Source: Rhizobium sp. PP-CC-3A-592 (lineage in GTDB: Bacteria > Pseudomonadota > Alphaproteobacteria > Rhizobiales > Rhizobiaceae). From it: a DNA stretch of 64,000 nucleotides. The notes beneath the pieces were generated by a model, which was not told the origin of the DNA, searched no databases, and saw only the letters and a program-made list of their open reading frames with translations. Location of the stretch: positions 868,001-932,000 of the forward strand of contig NZ_QJSR01000002.1 in the NCBI RefSeq assembly GCF_003217095.1, written 5' to 3'. The position numbers and the translations under genes were made by a program. Shown piece after piece: positions 1 to 10,042 of the stretch. The stretch's first letter is position 1; each line of letters starts with the position of its first letter.

Positions 1-26
1 GGCGGATGCTTTCCGTGAAAACGTCG

Positions 27-61
27 AAACCCGCCGAACGTATTTCTCGTGCGGCGGGTTT
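27..61 (-). terminator. Hairpin terminator of the giant coiled-coil gene
   Basis: A perfect 10-bp inverted repeat (AAACCCGCCG at 27-36, CGGCGGGTTT at 52-61) with a 15-nt loop lies 39 bp past the stop codon of the minus-strand gene. Read on the minus strand the stem ends in TTT and is followed by a weakly T-rich stretch. The U-tract is short, so the termination function is inferred. Confidence 0.55.
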
Positions 62-99
62 CCAATGAGGGCCGTGGCCAGCCTTCGGTATGAAGAGCT

Positions 100-3000
100 T
101 TAGCTGAAGCGGCCGGCAGCGTGGGCGAGCATGGTGTAGACCTTGCCCGTGTCCGAGGTCAGGTATGTCTGGGTGATCACCCGGTCTCGGTCGTTGCGGG
201 CGACATCCGCCAGCAACTGTTCGAAATCGGCGATGTAGCGATCGACAGCGGTGCGGAATTCCGCTTCCCGGTCGTATTTCCGCTGAATCTCGTCGAAGGT
301 CTGCTGGCCTTTCAGCGTGTAGAGGCGGCGCGTGAACACGTCGCGCTCTCCGCGCTGGTAGCGGCGCCAGAGATCGACCGACGCATCATGATCGATCGCA
401 CGGGCGATATCGACCGAAAGCGAGTTCAGAGATTCCATGACGTGGCGCGGGTTGCGGCTGTCGGTGCTGCGGAGGGCCTGTGTCGGGGAGGCCTGGGTCG
501 GGGAGGCCTGGGTCGGAGAGGCCTGTGTTGCGGGGGCAGGTGCCGCCTCGGGCCGCAGACGGGCGGGCGCGATCTGCTGCGGCTCCTCCTCGCGGGAGGC
601 ACCGCGCAGGAGATCGCGCATCCAGCCGGAACCGCCTTCGCGCATGTCATCCTCTGCGGCCGAGGCCGGACGGAGCGGCGAGCGATCGGCAATGCCGACG
701 CTGCCGCGCAGCGGGGTCTCGGCGGCAGCTGCGGGCCGCTGCTGAGCGACGGGCTCCTGCGGCGGCCGCGCGGTTCTCTGCGGCTGAGGCGATGGTGCGG
801 CGGTCTGCGGCACTTCCGGCTGAGGACGTGCGGCGGCCTGAGCAGGTGCCTGCGTCGGCTGGGGCTGAACTGACTGGGCCTGCGTCGGCTGAGGACGGGC
901 CGCCTGGACCGGAGCCGCCTGGACCGGAGCCGCCTGTACCGGAGCCGCCTGTGCCGGTGCGGGTTGTGCCGGTGCGGGTTGTGCCGGTGCGGGTTGTTCA
1001 GCCGTCTCCTGCGGTGCCCGGGCCGCTGCCGGCGCGGGGCGTGGCTGTGCCGGGGCAGCCGAGACCGGCGCCGGATGGCGTTGCGGCATGGACGAACCCT
1101 CGGTCGTTACGACCGTCCGGGCTGGTGCCGCTTCCGCTGCGCGGGCGCCGAGCAGCGTGGTGGGGGCCGCCGGGTATGGCTGCTGGTACGGATTGCCTGC
1201 TGGCGCGGCGGCAACGGCTGCCGGGGCGTAAGACGGCTGGGCCGGGGCATAGGCCGGCTGGGCGGCCTGCGTTGCCATGCGGCCGCGATGTGGTGTCGGC
1301 TCGCCGATTTCAAGCTGGCTGGAGGAGCGGCCGACGATGTCAGACAGTTCCTGCAGGGCCTTGATCTGCTCGGACACGGCGCGGCGCATGACGGCCGCAT
1401 TTTCCTTGGCTTCTTCCGGCAGGTCGAAGGCACCGCGCTTCAGTTCGGCGCGGGTCATGTCGAGTTCGCGACGGATCTCCTCGCCGGAGCGGCGGATCTC
1501 GTCGGTGGCGCCGGCAAAGCGGGCAATGGCCTCGTCCACGGACTGGCGGATCTGCTCGCGCATCTTGTCGGACACTGCGTCGGACCGCTTGCCCGTCTCG
1601 TCGAGCAGGCCGTCGATCTCGGAGAGCGAGGCACCGACACTGCCGCGCAGGCGGGCGGCAACCTCACCGGCGCGATCTTCCGCACGGGCAAAGGTGCGAT
1701 CGACGGAGGCCCCGGCGGTATCGGTTGCCGCGGCGATGGCGTCACGCATCGCTTCGCCGGCGGTGCGGGTACGGGTTTCCGCTTCGCCAAGCGTGCGATC
1801 GACATCGGAAATGGCGCGCTGGACGCCGTCGCGCAGGGTCCCTGCGACCTGGCCGGAGCGCTCTTCCGTGCGGGCCAGAAGCTGATCGACCGACTGTTCG
1901 GCGTCCTGGCCGGCATGGGCCAACGCATCGCGCATGGCGTTTGCCGCCGTCTGCGTGCGCTCTTCCGCATCGGTGAGGATGCGGCCGACCTCGCTGAAGG
2001 AGGCTTGGATGCCGCTGCGCAGGTTGCCGGCGATCTGGTTGGATCGATCCTCGGCGCGCTGGAACGAGCCTTCCACGAAGCCTTCCAGCGCGCGCATGGT
2101 GCGCTCGATGTCTTCCGAGCGGCTGACGAGGCCGACGGAGAGCGTGCGCAGGGCTTCCTGCCGCTCTTCGAGCGTGCCGGCGAGGTTCGACTGTGCGGCC
2201 GCCAGGAGATCGGAGGCCTGACCGAGCATGCGCGAGTGATCCTCGAAGCGGCCGACGAGGCTGCCGACCTGCGAAAGCGTGCTGGACGAGATCGCGACCA
2301 GCCGGTCGGCCTTGCCTTCAAGAAGGCGGGTGGAGGCCGACAGCATGTCGGAGGTCCGCTCGGCGGTTTCGGAAAAGCGGTCGCCGGTGGCGTTCAGACG
2401 CTCATCCATGGCGCCGAAGGTGCTCGTGGCCTCCTCGACCACGCCGGCAATGGCGGCGTTGCTGGTGGAGAGGCGCTCGATCAGCGCTTCCGCTGTCGAT
2501 TGCAGGCGGTTCTCGACCATCTGGATCGCACGGGCGGTTTCCTCGGCGCGCTGCGAGATGGCGCCGAGCTGTTCGCCCGTGCGGGCGGACAGAGCGGTGA
2601 CCAGCGCATCGTTTTCGGCGCGCAGGCGCTCCGCACCGTCGCGGGCAGCGGCGGTCAGGCGGTCTGCCGCATCGCGGCCGGCGGCGACATAGGTTTCCAC
2701 GACCGGGCGGGCCTGCTCGTCGATGAGGCGCGACAGTTCGCTGGTGCGGCCGGACAGCATGGAATTGAGATCGCGCGTCCGCTCGTCGAGCGTGGTGCGG
2801 ATGGCTTCGCCGCGCGCCTCCAGTGCCTTTTCGACCTCGGAGAGGTTGCGCTGCAGCGCATTGCCCTGCTCGGCGATGCGGGTTTGCGTTTCGGAAGCGC
2901 GAATGAGGGTCGCATCGGCGGCTTCGCCGACGCTGCGGGCGAGTTCGGCGCTGCGCATGGCAGCCGTGGCCGCGGTGCGCTCGATGGCGTTCTGGAAATC

Positions 3001-6000
3001 GGCCTGGCGCGCGGCCATGGCCTCCGCAAAGTCGCCACCGACCTTGGCCAGCGTGTCCGAGGACCGAACGGCTTCGGCGTCGATATCCTGCGTGGTGTCG
3101 GAAACGGCGCTGCGCAGGCTGCCGACGAGATGGGCCGCCTTGCCTTCGATCGTGCGGCTGACATTGTCGAGGCCGACATTGAGGGCGCGATCCATGGTGC
3201 CGAGCCGCTCCTCGATGCGGCCCGTGCCGCGCTCGATGGTCGTTTCGATCCGGCTTGCCGCTTCGCTGCTGATCCGGTCGAGTTCGCCGGTGCGCGAGGC
3301 GAGCGTTTCGGCGATGCGGGTGGCGGCTTCGCTGCTGATGCGGGCGATTTCTTCCGTGCGGCCGGCAAGGCTGCCGGATATACGCTCGGCGGCGGTGCGG
3401 CTGGCATGGTCGAGTTCCGACACGCGCTCGGACAGGGTGCCCGCGATGCGGTTGCCGGCGTCATTCACCAGCGTATCGACATTGCCGACGCTGTCGCGGA
3501 TGCGGGTCTCGAGATGGCCGAGGCTCGCCTCGATGCGGGTGCCGGTTTCGTCGAAGCGGGTGTTGATGCCGGTGATCGAGGTGTCCATGCGCTCGGTCAG
3601 GCCATCGGCCGCACGGGCCAGTTCGGCCGTGGTATCGCCGAGGCGCACGGCCACGCGGGCGGTGCTGTCGCGCAGGCGATTGTCGAGCGCTTCCGCGCTC
3701 TGGTCGATCGTGCGGGCGAGTGCTTCCTGGCGTTCCTCGAGCGTCATCTCCAGCATGCCGGCGCTGGCGGCGATCGTGGTGGCGATGGTAGCCGCCTGAT
3801 CGTTCAGCATGTCGGAGAGCTGCGTGGACCCATCGGCGACTGCGGTATTCAGCGCGTCGATGCGCGTGTCGAGCACGACGCGCAGACGGTCTTCCGTCGT
3901 GGACATCGTCTGGTCGAGGCTGGCGGCGCGGGCCGACAGGGTCTGCTCGATGGCGCCGGCGCGGGTGTCGATGGCGGCGGCCAGTTCGGCCGCGTGGGCG
4001 GAGAGGGCGCCGGCAATCTCGCCGCTGGCACCGGTCATGGTGCCGGCGATGGCATTGACGCGGCCGGTCATGTCCTCGGCAATGCCGGCGGTGCGGGCCG
4101 TAAGGTCGCGGTCGATCTCGCCGATGCGGTCGGTCATCGTCTCGGCGATGGCGCTCGCGCGGAAGGAGAGCTGGTCGGCGATATCCTCGACGCGTGTGGC
4201 AAGCGTGTCGCCCATTTCGGACGCGCGACCGACGAGGATGCGCGACAGGTCGTCCGTGCGTTCGGCAAGACGGTTGTCGAGGGCTGCGGTCTGGCCGGTG
4301 AGCGTTTCGTCGAGCGCACGGGCGTGATCGTCGATCATGCTGCCCAGGCGCACGGTGGTGCCGTCGAGCGCGCGCTCGATGCGATCCGTGGCGCTGGAGA
4401 GCGAGCCGGAGAGGATGGCTGCGCGCTGCTCGATGGAGCCGGTCGCATCGTTCAGCATGTCACCGAGGCTGGACGCGCTGGTGGCCAGCAGGAAATCGAG
4501 GCGCTCGGTGGTGCCGTCGATGGCGTTTTCGATCGCCGCGGTCGAACCCGTGAGGACATCGGACAGCGCCGATGTGCGGGTGGCGAGCATCTCGTCCATG
4601 TGGCCGGCCGTGCTAGAGACCGCTTTGTCGAGCTGGCGCGTTGCTTCCGACAGGGTGCTCTTGATGTTCGAGGCACCGCGGACGAGAACCGCATTGATGT
4701 CGTCGGCATTACCTTCGACGGCGCTTTCGATGGCGGAGGTGGTGGCGGCGAGTTCCCGGGCGCGGGCGGCAAGGACCGCGTCGATGCGCTCGGCAGAGCC
4801 GGCGAGCGTGCCGTCCAGCATGGTGGTCGCGCCGGCCAGCGTCGCCGACAGGCCGGAGGTGCCCCGGGCCAGCAGCATGTCGAGCTGTTCCGCGGTGCCC
4901 TCGATGACGCTCTCGATACCGGCCGTGGACGATGCGAGGACGCCGGAGAGGGACATGGTCCGCTCCGAAAGGACCTCGTCGATCGCCCGCGTGGAACCGG
5001 AAAGGGTCGTGTCGAGCGTGCGGGTTGCCAGGTCGAGCGTCTGCGACAGGCTGGACGTGCGCTGCGCGAAGACCTGGTCGATCTGCTCGGAGGTGCCTTC
5101 GAGAGCACTTTCGATGCCGGCGGTCGAGGAGGCGAGAACGCCCGAGAGCGACATGGTGCGCTCGATCATAATCTCGTCGATGCGCTCGGCGGTGCCAGAG
5201 AAGGTGCCATCCAGCGCACGGGTCGCGTCCGACAGGGCGCCGGTCAGCGTGGTGGTGCCACGGGTCAGCACGCGGTCGATCTGTTCGGCGGTGCCTTCGA
5301 CGGCGCTCTCGATGCCGGCAGTGGAGGAGGCCAGCACGCCGGAGAGCGACATGGTGCGCTCGACCATGATGTCTTCGATGCGTTCGGCGGTCCCGTCGAA
5401 GGTCCGGTCGAGCGTCCGCGTGGCTTCGGCAAGCTTGCCGGCGAGCGTGTCCGTGTTCGAGGAGAGCACCCGATCAATCTGCTCCGCCGCGCCGTCCACA
5501 GCGCTTTCGATGCCGGCGGTGGAGGAAGCAAGGACGCCCGAGAGCGTCATCGTGCGCTCGATCATGATCTCGTCGATGCGCTCGGCCGTGCCCGAGAAGG
5601 TGGTGTCGAGCGTGCGGGTGGCGTCCGACAGGGCGCCGGTGAGGTTGTTGGTGCCGCGGGTCAGCACGAGATCGATCTGTTCGGCGGTGCCTTCGACCGC
5701 ACTTTCGATGCCGGCAGTGGAGGAGGCGAGAATGCCGGAGAGCGTCATGGTGCGCTCCGTCAGGATCTCGTCGATGCGTTCGGCCTTGCCTGCGAAGGTG
5801 CTGTCGAGCGTGCGGGTGGCGTCCGAGAGGGCGCCGGTGAGGTTGTTCGTGCCGCGTGTGAGGACGAGGTCGATCTGTTCGGCAGTGCCTTCGACGGCGC
5901 TTTCGATACCAGCGGTCGAGGAGGCCAGCACGCCGGAGAGCGTCATGGTGCGCTCGGTAAGGATCTCGTCGATCCGCTCGGCTGTGCCTGAGAAGGTGCT

Positions 6001-9000
6001 GTCGAGCGTGCGGGTGGCGTCCGAGAGGGCGCCGGTGAGGTTGTTGGTGCCGCGGGTCAGCACGAGGTCGATCTGCTCGGCGGTGCCTTCGACGGCGCTT
6101 TCAATGCCGGCGGTGGAGGAGGCGAGAACACCGGAGAGCGTCATGGTGCGCTCGGTGAGGATCTCGTCAATGCGCTCGGCGGTGCCCGAGAAGGTGCTGT
6201 CGAGCGTGCGGGTCGCTTGCGACAGGGCGCCGGTGAGGTTGTTGGTGCCGCGGGTCAGCACGAGGTCGATCTGTTCGGCGGTGCCTTCGACGGCGCTTTC
6301 AATGCCGGCGGTCGAGGATGCAAGGACGCCGGAGAGCGTCATGGTGCGCTCGGTGAGGATCTCGTCGATCCGCTCGGCCTTGCCGGCGAAGGTGTTGTCG
6401 AGATTGCGCGTGGCGTCGACAAGGGTGTTGTTGAGGGCGCTCGTGCCGCGCGACAGGATCTGGTCGATCTGCTCGCTCGTGCCTTCGATGGCGGCCGTGG
6501 AGCCTGCGAGGACGCCGGCGAGGCGCGTGGTGCGCTCCGCCATGACCTCGTCGATGCGTTCGGCCGTACCGGCGAAGGTGGTGTCGATGGTGCGCGTTGC
6601 GCCCGACAGCGTCTCCGACAGAGTCGTCGTGCCGCGGGTGAGCAGCGTGTCGATCTGTTCCGTCGTGCCTTCGAACAGGCTTTCCATGCCGGCCGTCGTG
6701 CCGGCGAGGACGCCCGAGAGTTCGAGCGTGCGCTCGGTCAGCATGGTGTCGATCTGCTCGGCCGTGCCTTCGAGCGCCGCGGTGGAGCTGGCGAGAACGC
6801 CCGAGAGCGTCATGGTGCGTTCGCTGATGATATCGTCGATGCGCTCGGCCGTGCCGGTGAAGGCGCCTTCGATGGTGCGGGCGGCATTCGACAGGGTGGT
6901 GTCCAGCGCGCCGGCGCGGTCGCTCATCAGGGTTTCGATGCGCGTCGCATTGTTCGACAGCGTTTCGGTGATGGTCGCGGCGCGGGCCGCCATGATGCCG
7001 TCGATCCGTTCGGCATTGCCTTCCAGCGCGCCGTCGAGCGCTTCGGTGCTGGCGGCCAGCATGACGGAGAGTTCCAGCGTGCGGTCGGAGAGCGTGTCGT
7101 CGAGACGCTGATGGCTGGTTGCGATGGTGCTCGCCAGATCGTCGGCGCGTGCGGTCAGCGAACCCTCGATCCGATCCTGTGCCGCATCGAGACCTTGCAA
7201 CAGGCCGCGGGCACGGCTGTCGAGCGTTTCCTGCAGCCGCTGCTCGGCGCTGCCGATGGCGGTGGCGACATCGTCGCTGCGGGTGGCGAAAGCCTGCTCG
7301 ATATTGCCCCGGGCCGTGTCGAGGGCGCCGAGAAGGCGCTCGCTGCGGCTGTCGAAGGCGTCCGACAGGCGCCGCTCCGTCGTTTCCAGAGCGGAAGTGA
7401 CGACGCCGGTGCGCTCGGTGAGCAGAGCGCCGATTCGGGTTTCGGAGGCGCCGAGCCCCTCCATGAGGGCGCCGGTGCGGGTGTCGAGCGTTTCGGCAAG
7501 GCGTGCCTGGGTGGTGCCGAGCGCGGTCTCGATGCTGTCGGCGCGCGCTGCGAAATCGGACTCGATGCGGTCCTGCGCGGCGGTGAGGGCGCTCATCAGC
7601 GAGCCGGAACGGGCGGCGAGAACGGTGTCGATGCGCTCATGCGCCTGACCGATCACGCTGTCCATTTCGCCGGTGCGCGCGGAAATGCTTTCCTCGATCA
7701 TCGCCTGCGAGGCGCCGAGCGTGGTGGCGATGGACAGCGACTGATCGCCGATGGCGGCCTGGAATTTTTCGAGACCGTCATCCAGCAGGCGACCGAGCGT
7801 GTCGGAGCCGCCGGCCACGGACTGGTCGATGCGCGAGAGGCTGTCGGCCATCTTCGCATCCAGCAGGCCGGCGCGGCGTTCGAAGGCGGTGGCAAAATCG
7901 TGGAAGCGGCCGTCGAAGGCGGTGGCCAGCTGACCAACCGTGCCCTGCAGCTTCTCCTCGAAGAAGCCGGAGCGCAGGTCGAGATCCATGATGGCATCGT
8001 CGGCCGCAGTCTTCAGGTTCTGGCGGAAGCTTGCGCCCTTCTCGTCCAGCGCGCCGTTCAGCGTGTTGAGGATGTCGTCGAGGCCGCCGGTGATGGCCTG
8101 CTGGCCGACGACGAGGCTCTCGTTCAGGTCGCGCGTCCGGGCGATCAGCGTCTCGTTCAGCTGGCGGGCGCGTTCGTTCAGCGCGGCGTTCAGCTTCTCG
8201 GTGTTGCTGTCGAGCGTGGAGGCGCGCGTCTCGAACTGTCCGAGAAGCTGCTGTCCGCGCTTGATGAGCGTGTGGTTCAGGGCTTCCAGGCGGGTGTCGA
8301 ACTCGCTGGTGATGTTGGTGCCGGCCGCGTTGAGACCGCTGACGAGCGCATCGGTGCGGGTGCTGAGCAGCGTGCTGATCGACTGCGATGCGGCCTGCGA
8401 CTTCTCCATCAGCGCGGCGGCGCGGGTCTCAATCAGCGACGCCGCGGCCTCGCCCGAGGTTGCGAGCCGCGTCTGCAAATCTTCGCTGGCATTCGTCAGG
8501 TCGTCGCGCAGCTGGGCGTGGACGCCGGTGATGGAGGAGCGGATGCGCTCGGCATGGCCGACGATCGCTTCACGCTCCAGACCAAGTTCTTGCACGAGCG
8601 TGCGGACCCGCAGTTCGTTGTCGCTATAGCTGCGCTCGAGCGCGTTGACTTCCGAATGAACGAGGGTTTCCAGCTCGGTCGCGCGGGCGATTGTGCGCTC
8701 GATGCCTTCGTTCATGGCCGAGACTTCGCGGCGAACGGCCTGGCCGACCGTCATGATGCGGTCGGACGCGGTGGTTTCCGGTTCTGCCAGACGCAGGGCG
8801 ACCTCGGTCATCGAGCGGGCGGCATTCCGCATTTCCTGCGCACGCGCCATCATGACGCCGAAGGCGAAGAAGAGCATGACCGGGAGGACGATGAAGATGG
8901 CGGCGACGATGGCGCCGGGCAGGGCGGCAAGCGCTGCCAGCGAACGGATCTGCCAGATTTCCGGGCCGTAGAGAAGGTTGGCGATCCCCAGGCCGGCGAC

Positions 9001-9447
9001 GATCCAGATCAGCGACAGGATGGCGGCGCCGCGCATCGCGGTCCGGCCGGAGCGGGCTTCGAGCGAGCGGAGCATGGCCGGCGCCGTGCGACGGCTGTCG
9101 TCGTTGGCGGGGGCGAAGGTCGGCGATTTCGCGCCTGGGGCTGCCGGAACCGGTTCCGGCGCGAGGCTGCGCGGCGGGGCGAGGGGATCGTCGACAGGCT
9201 GGGCGGCGCGGGGCTGGGCAGCCGGCTTCGGCGCGGCAGACGGCTGGGCAGGCTTCACGCTTCCTGCTGCACGGGACGGGGACGTCGCGGCGGTTGCCCC
9301 GGTCTGCGGCTTCGGCGCCGTGCGGCCAGCTTCCGGCGGTGCCTCGTTGAGCGCGGACTTCAGTTCGTCGAAATCGATCCTCAAAGCGTCTTCGAGCGCT
9401 TGGAAGGCCTTGTCGTCGATCGACTCGTTGCTCTTGTTCGTCGCCAT
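100..9447 (-). CDS. rgsE: Giant coiled-coil membrane protein, GPR/RgsE-like growth-pole ring protein
   Basis: A 3115-residue protein. Residues 35-115 are Pro/Ala-rich and disordered. Two hydrophobic helices follow (about 140-160 and 172-200), then some 2,500 residues of amphipathic Ala/Thr/Ser/Glu/Arg helix of the apolipoprotein/tropomyosin kind. Residues about 1000-1520 contain 66-residue tandem repeats (core GTAERIDEILTERTMTLSG). A Pro/Ala/Gln low-complexity stretch (about 2720-3000) leads to a compact C-terminal domain of about 115 residues. This architecture matches the Agrobacterium GROWTH POLE RING protein and Sinorhizobium RgsE, inner-membrane-anchored proteins needed for unipolar growth; from memory those are nearer 2,100 residues, so this one is unusually long. 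The start at 9447 is preceded by a GAGG ribosome site. Assignment rests on architecture, not alignment. It is the only gene on this side of the divergent Hpt gene. Confidence 0.8.
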   Translation of the reverse strand: MATNKSNESIDDKAFQALEDALRIDFDELKSALNEAPPEAGRTAPKPQTGATAATSPSRAAGSVKPAQPSAAPKPAAQPRAAQPVDDPLAPPRSLAPEPVPAAPGAKSPTFAPANDDSRRTAPAMLRSLEARSGRTAMRGAAILSLIWIVAGLGIANLLYGPEIWQIRSLAALAALPGAIVAAIFIVLPVMLFFAFGVMMARAQEMRNAARSMTEVALRLAEPETTASDRIMTVGQAVRREVSAMNEGIERTIARATELETLVHSEVNALERSYSDNELRVRTLVQELGLEREAIVGHAERIRSSITGVHAQLRDDLTNASEDLQTRLATSGEAAASLIETRAAALMEKSQAASQSISTLLSTRTDALVSGLNAAGTNITSEFDTRLEALNHTLIKRGQQLLGQFETRASTLDSNTEKLNAALNERARQLNETLIARTRDLNESLVVGQQAITGGLDDILNTLNGALDEKGASFRQNLKTAADDAIMDLDLRSGFFEEKLQGTVGQLATAFDGRFHDFATAFERRAGLLDAKMADSLSRIDQSVAGGSDTLGRLLDDGLEKFQAAIGDQSLSIATTLGASQAMIEESISARTGEMDSVIGQAHERIDTVLAARSGSLMSALTAAQDRIESDFAARADSIETALGTTQARLAETLDTRTGALMEGLGASETRIGALLTERTGVVTSALETTERRLSDAFDSRSERLLGALDTARGNIEQAFATRSDDVATAIGSAEQRLQETLDSRARGLLQGLDAAQDRIEGSLTARADDLASTIATSHQRLDDTLSDRTLELSVMLAASTEALDGALEGNAERIDGIMAARAATITETLSNNATRIETLMSDRAGALDTTLSNAARTIEGAFTGTAERIDDIISERTMTLSGVLASSTAALEGTAEQIDTMLTERTLELSGVLAGTTAGMESLFEGTTEQIDTLLTRGTTTLSETLSGATRTIDTTFAGTAERIDEVMAERTTRLAGVLAGSTAAIEGTSEQIDQILSRGTSALNNTLVDATRNLDNTFAGKAERIDEILTERTMTLSGVLASSTAGIESAVEGTAEQIDLVLTRGTNNLTGALSQATRTLDSTFSGTAERIDEILTERTMTLSGVLASSTAGIESAVEGTAEQIDLVLTRGTNNLTGALSDATRTLDSTFSGTAERIDEILTERTMTLSGVLASSTAGIESAVEGTAEQIDLVLTRGTNNLTGALSDATRTLDSTFAGKAERIDEILTERTMTLSGILASSTAGIESAVEGTAEQIDLVLTRGTNNLTGALSDATRTLDTTFSGTAERIDEIMIERTMTLSGVLASSTAGIESAVDGAAEQIDRVLSSNTDTLAGKLAEATRTLDRTFDGTAERIEDIMVERTMSLSGVLASSTAGIESAVEGTAEQIDRVLTRGTTTLTGALSDATRALDGTFSGTAERIDEIMIERTMSLSGVLASSTAGIESALEGTSEQIDQVFAQRTSSLSQTLDLATRTLDTTLSGSTRAIDEVLSERTMSLSGVLASSTAGIESVIEGTAEQLDMLLARGTSGLSATLAGATTMLDGTLAGSAERIDAVLAARARELAATTSAIESAVEGNADDINAVLVRGASNIKSTLSEATRQLDKAVSSTAGHMDEMLATRTSALSDVLTGSTAAIENAIDGTTERLDFLLATSASSLGDMLNDATGSIEQRAAILSGSLSSATDRIERALDGTTVRLGSMIDDHARALDETLTGQTAALDNRLAERTDDLSRILVGRASEMGDTLATRVEDIADQLSFRASAIAETMTDRIGEIDRDLTARTAGIAEDMTGRVNAIAGTMTGASGEIAGALSAHAAELAAAIDTRAGAIEQTLSARAASLDQTMSTTEDRLRVVLDTRIDALNTAVADGSTQLSDMLNDQAATIATTIAASAGMLEMTLEERQEALARTIDQSAEALDNRLRDSTARVAVRLGDTTAELARAADGLTERMDTSITGINTRFDETGTRIEASLGHLETRIRDSVGNVDTLVNDAGNRIAGTLSERVSELDHASRTAAERISGSLAGRTEEIARISSEAATRIAETLASRTGELDRISSEAASRIETTIERGTGRIEERLGTMDRALNVGLDNVSRTIEGKAAHLVGSLRSAVSDTTQDIDAEAVRSSDTLAKVGGDFAEAMAARQADFQNAIERTAATAAMRSAELARSVGEAADATLIRASETQTRIAEQGNALQRNLSEVEKALEARGEAIRTTLDERTRDLNSMLSGRTSELSRLIDEQARPVVETYVAAGRDAADRLTAAARDGAERLRAENDALVTALSARTGEQLGAISQRAEETARAIQMVENRLQSTAEALIERLSTSNAAIAGVVEEATSTFGAMDERLNATGDRFSETAERTSDMLSASTRLLEGKADRLVAISSSTLSQVGSLVGRFEDHSRMLGQASDLLAAAQSNLAGTLEERQEALRTLSVGLVSRSEDIERTMRALEGFVEGSFQRAEDRSNQIAGNLRSGIQASFSEVGRILTDAEERTQTAANAMRDALAHAGQDAEQSVDQLLARTEERSGQVAGTLRDGVQRAISDVDRTLGEAETRTRTAGEAMRDAIAAATDTAGASVDRTFARAEDRAGEVAARLRGSVGASLSEIDGLLDETGKRSDAVSDKMREQIRQSVDEAIARFAGATDEIRRSGEEIRRELDMTRAELKRGAFDLPEEAKENAAVMRRAVSEQIKALQELSDIVGRSSSQLEIGEPTPHRGRMATQAAQPAYAPAQPSYAPAAVAAAPAGNPYQQPYPAAPTTLLGARAAEAAPARTVVTTEGSSMPQRHPAPVSAAPAQPRPAPAAARAPQETAEQPAPAQPAPAQPAPAQAAPVQAAPVQAAPVQAARPQPTQAQSVQPQPTQAPAQAAARPQPEVPQTAAPSPQPQRTARPPQEPVAQQRPAAAAETPLRGSVGIADRSPLRPASAAEDDMREGGSGWMRDLLRGASREEEPQQIAPARLRPEAAPAPATQASPTQASPTQASPTQALRSTDSRNPRHVMESLNSLSVDIARAIDHDASVDLWRRYQRGERDVFTRRLYTLKGQQTFDEIQRKYDREAEFRTAVDRYIADFEQLLADVARNDRDRVITQTYLTSDTGKVYTMLAHAAGRFS
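4900..6400 (-). repeat. Tandem 198-bp (66-residue) repeats inside the giant gene
   Basis: The segment encoding ERTMTLSGVLASSTAGIES recurs every 198 bp (landmark GAGCGTCATGGTGCGCTC near 6333, 6135, 5937 and 5739, then more diverged copies toward 4950). The copies between about 5560 and 6400 are nearly identical in protein and very similar in DNA. That suggests recent duplication or gene conversion. Each unit holds two 33-residue half-repeats of the form GTAE(R/Q)ID. Confidence 0.9.
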
Positions 9448-10042
9448 GCAGATACGCCTCGTTACCGAACTTTCCGTCTCGACATCGCGCAGCTGTCATG
9501 GCTGCCGACAATGCCGGATCGGGGGTGAGGACAGTTCCTGCGCATTGGATGCACGCAATACAATGACCGCACCAATTTCATACCGCGACCGGTGACGCTT
9601 TTTCCCATGGTCGCACAGCCATGGAAAGGGCCTCCGGGAGGGATGCCGGGCCCTTTGCGGAAACCGATATCCTGTAACGTATCGTAGTGACACATCCGGG
9701 GTAGTCTTACAATTAACGCCCCGGGGCATTCGTTAAAATGCTAACAAGTTCTTAACGGAATTCAGCCCCGGGAAGGCGCGAAGGCCCTGCAATGCCGGAT
9801 GTTTTCGTTCGTTAACCATACTTGACAAAAGCCGCCCTGATTGCGCCCGGTTTTCATCTGATAGCAGCCCGGCTGCTGTGAAATCCACAGGAGACGGCAG
9901 TGCGGCGACAGGCCGGGTGCGCAGGGCTTCCGGCTCGACGCCACCGCGACCTTCATGTCCCGCATCGCCACCCGGATTCCGAGCCCGCGGGATGTCCCGC
10001 AACGAGCCGGCAGCGTTGGAAAACAGAATAAGGAAAACGTGC
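9448..10042. other. Intergenic region between two divergent genes
   Basis: This 595-bp stretch has no convincing gene. It holds a hairpin (AAAGGGCC 9625-9632 / GGCCCTTT 9649-9656) and several TTAAC motifs between 9713 and 9819 (see separate entry). It must carry the promoters of both the giant minus-strand gene and the Hpt gene. Short open frames overlapping it lack ribosome sites and family features. Confidence 0.6.
9713..9827 (+). promoter_or_regulatory. Cluster of CtrA-like TTAAC motifs and a -35-like box
   Basis: TTAAC occurs at 9713-9717 and 9752-9756. The latter is part of CTAA-N7-TTAAC (9741-9756), one mismatch from the CtrA consensus TTAA-N7-TTAA. TTAACCAT, the classic CtrA half-site form, is at 9812-9819, next to CTTGACA (9821-9827), which fits a -35 element. 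No good -10 is visible at standard spacing. CtrA control is inferred from motif resemblance only. Confidence 0.4.

Noticed and set aside
964-5991. Large plus-strand open frame (1675 codons) antisense to the giant gene
   Set aside because: It mirrors the repeats and GC-skew of the real minus-strand gene. It has no ribosome site, is Gly/Arg/Ala-rich and shows no family motif.
6217-9528. Second long plus-strand open frame (1103 codons) antisense to the giant gene
   Set aside because: Same reason: a shadow of the coding strand in a high-GC gene.
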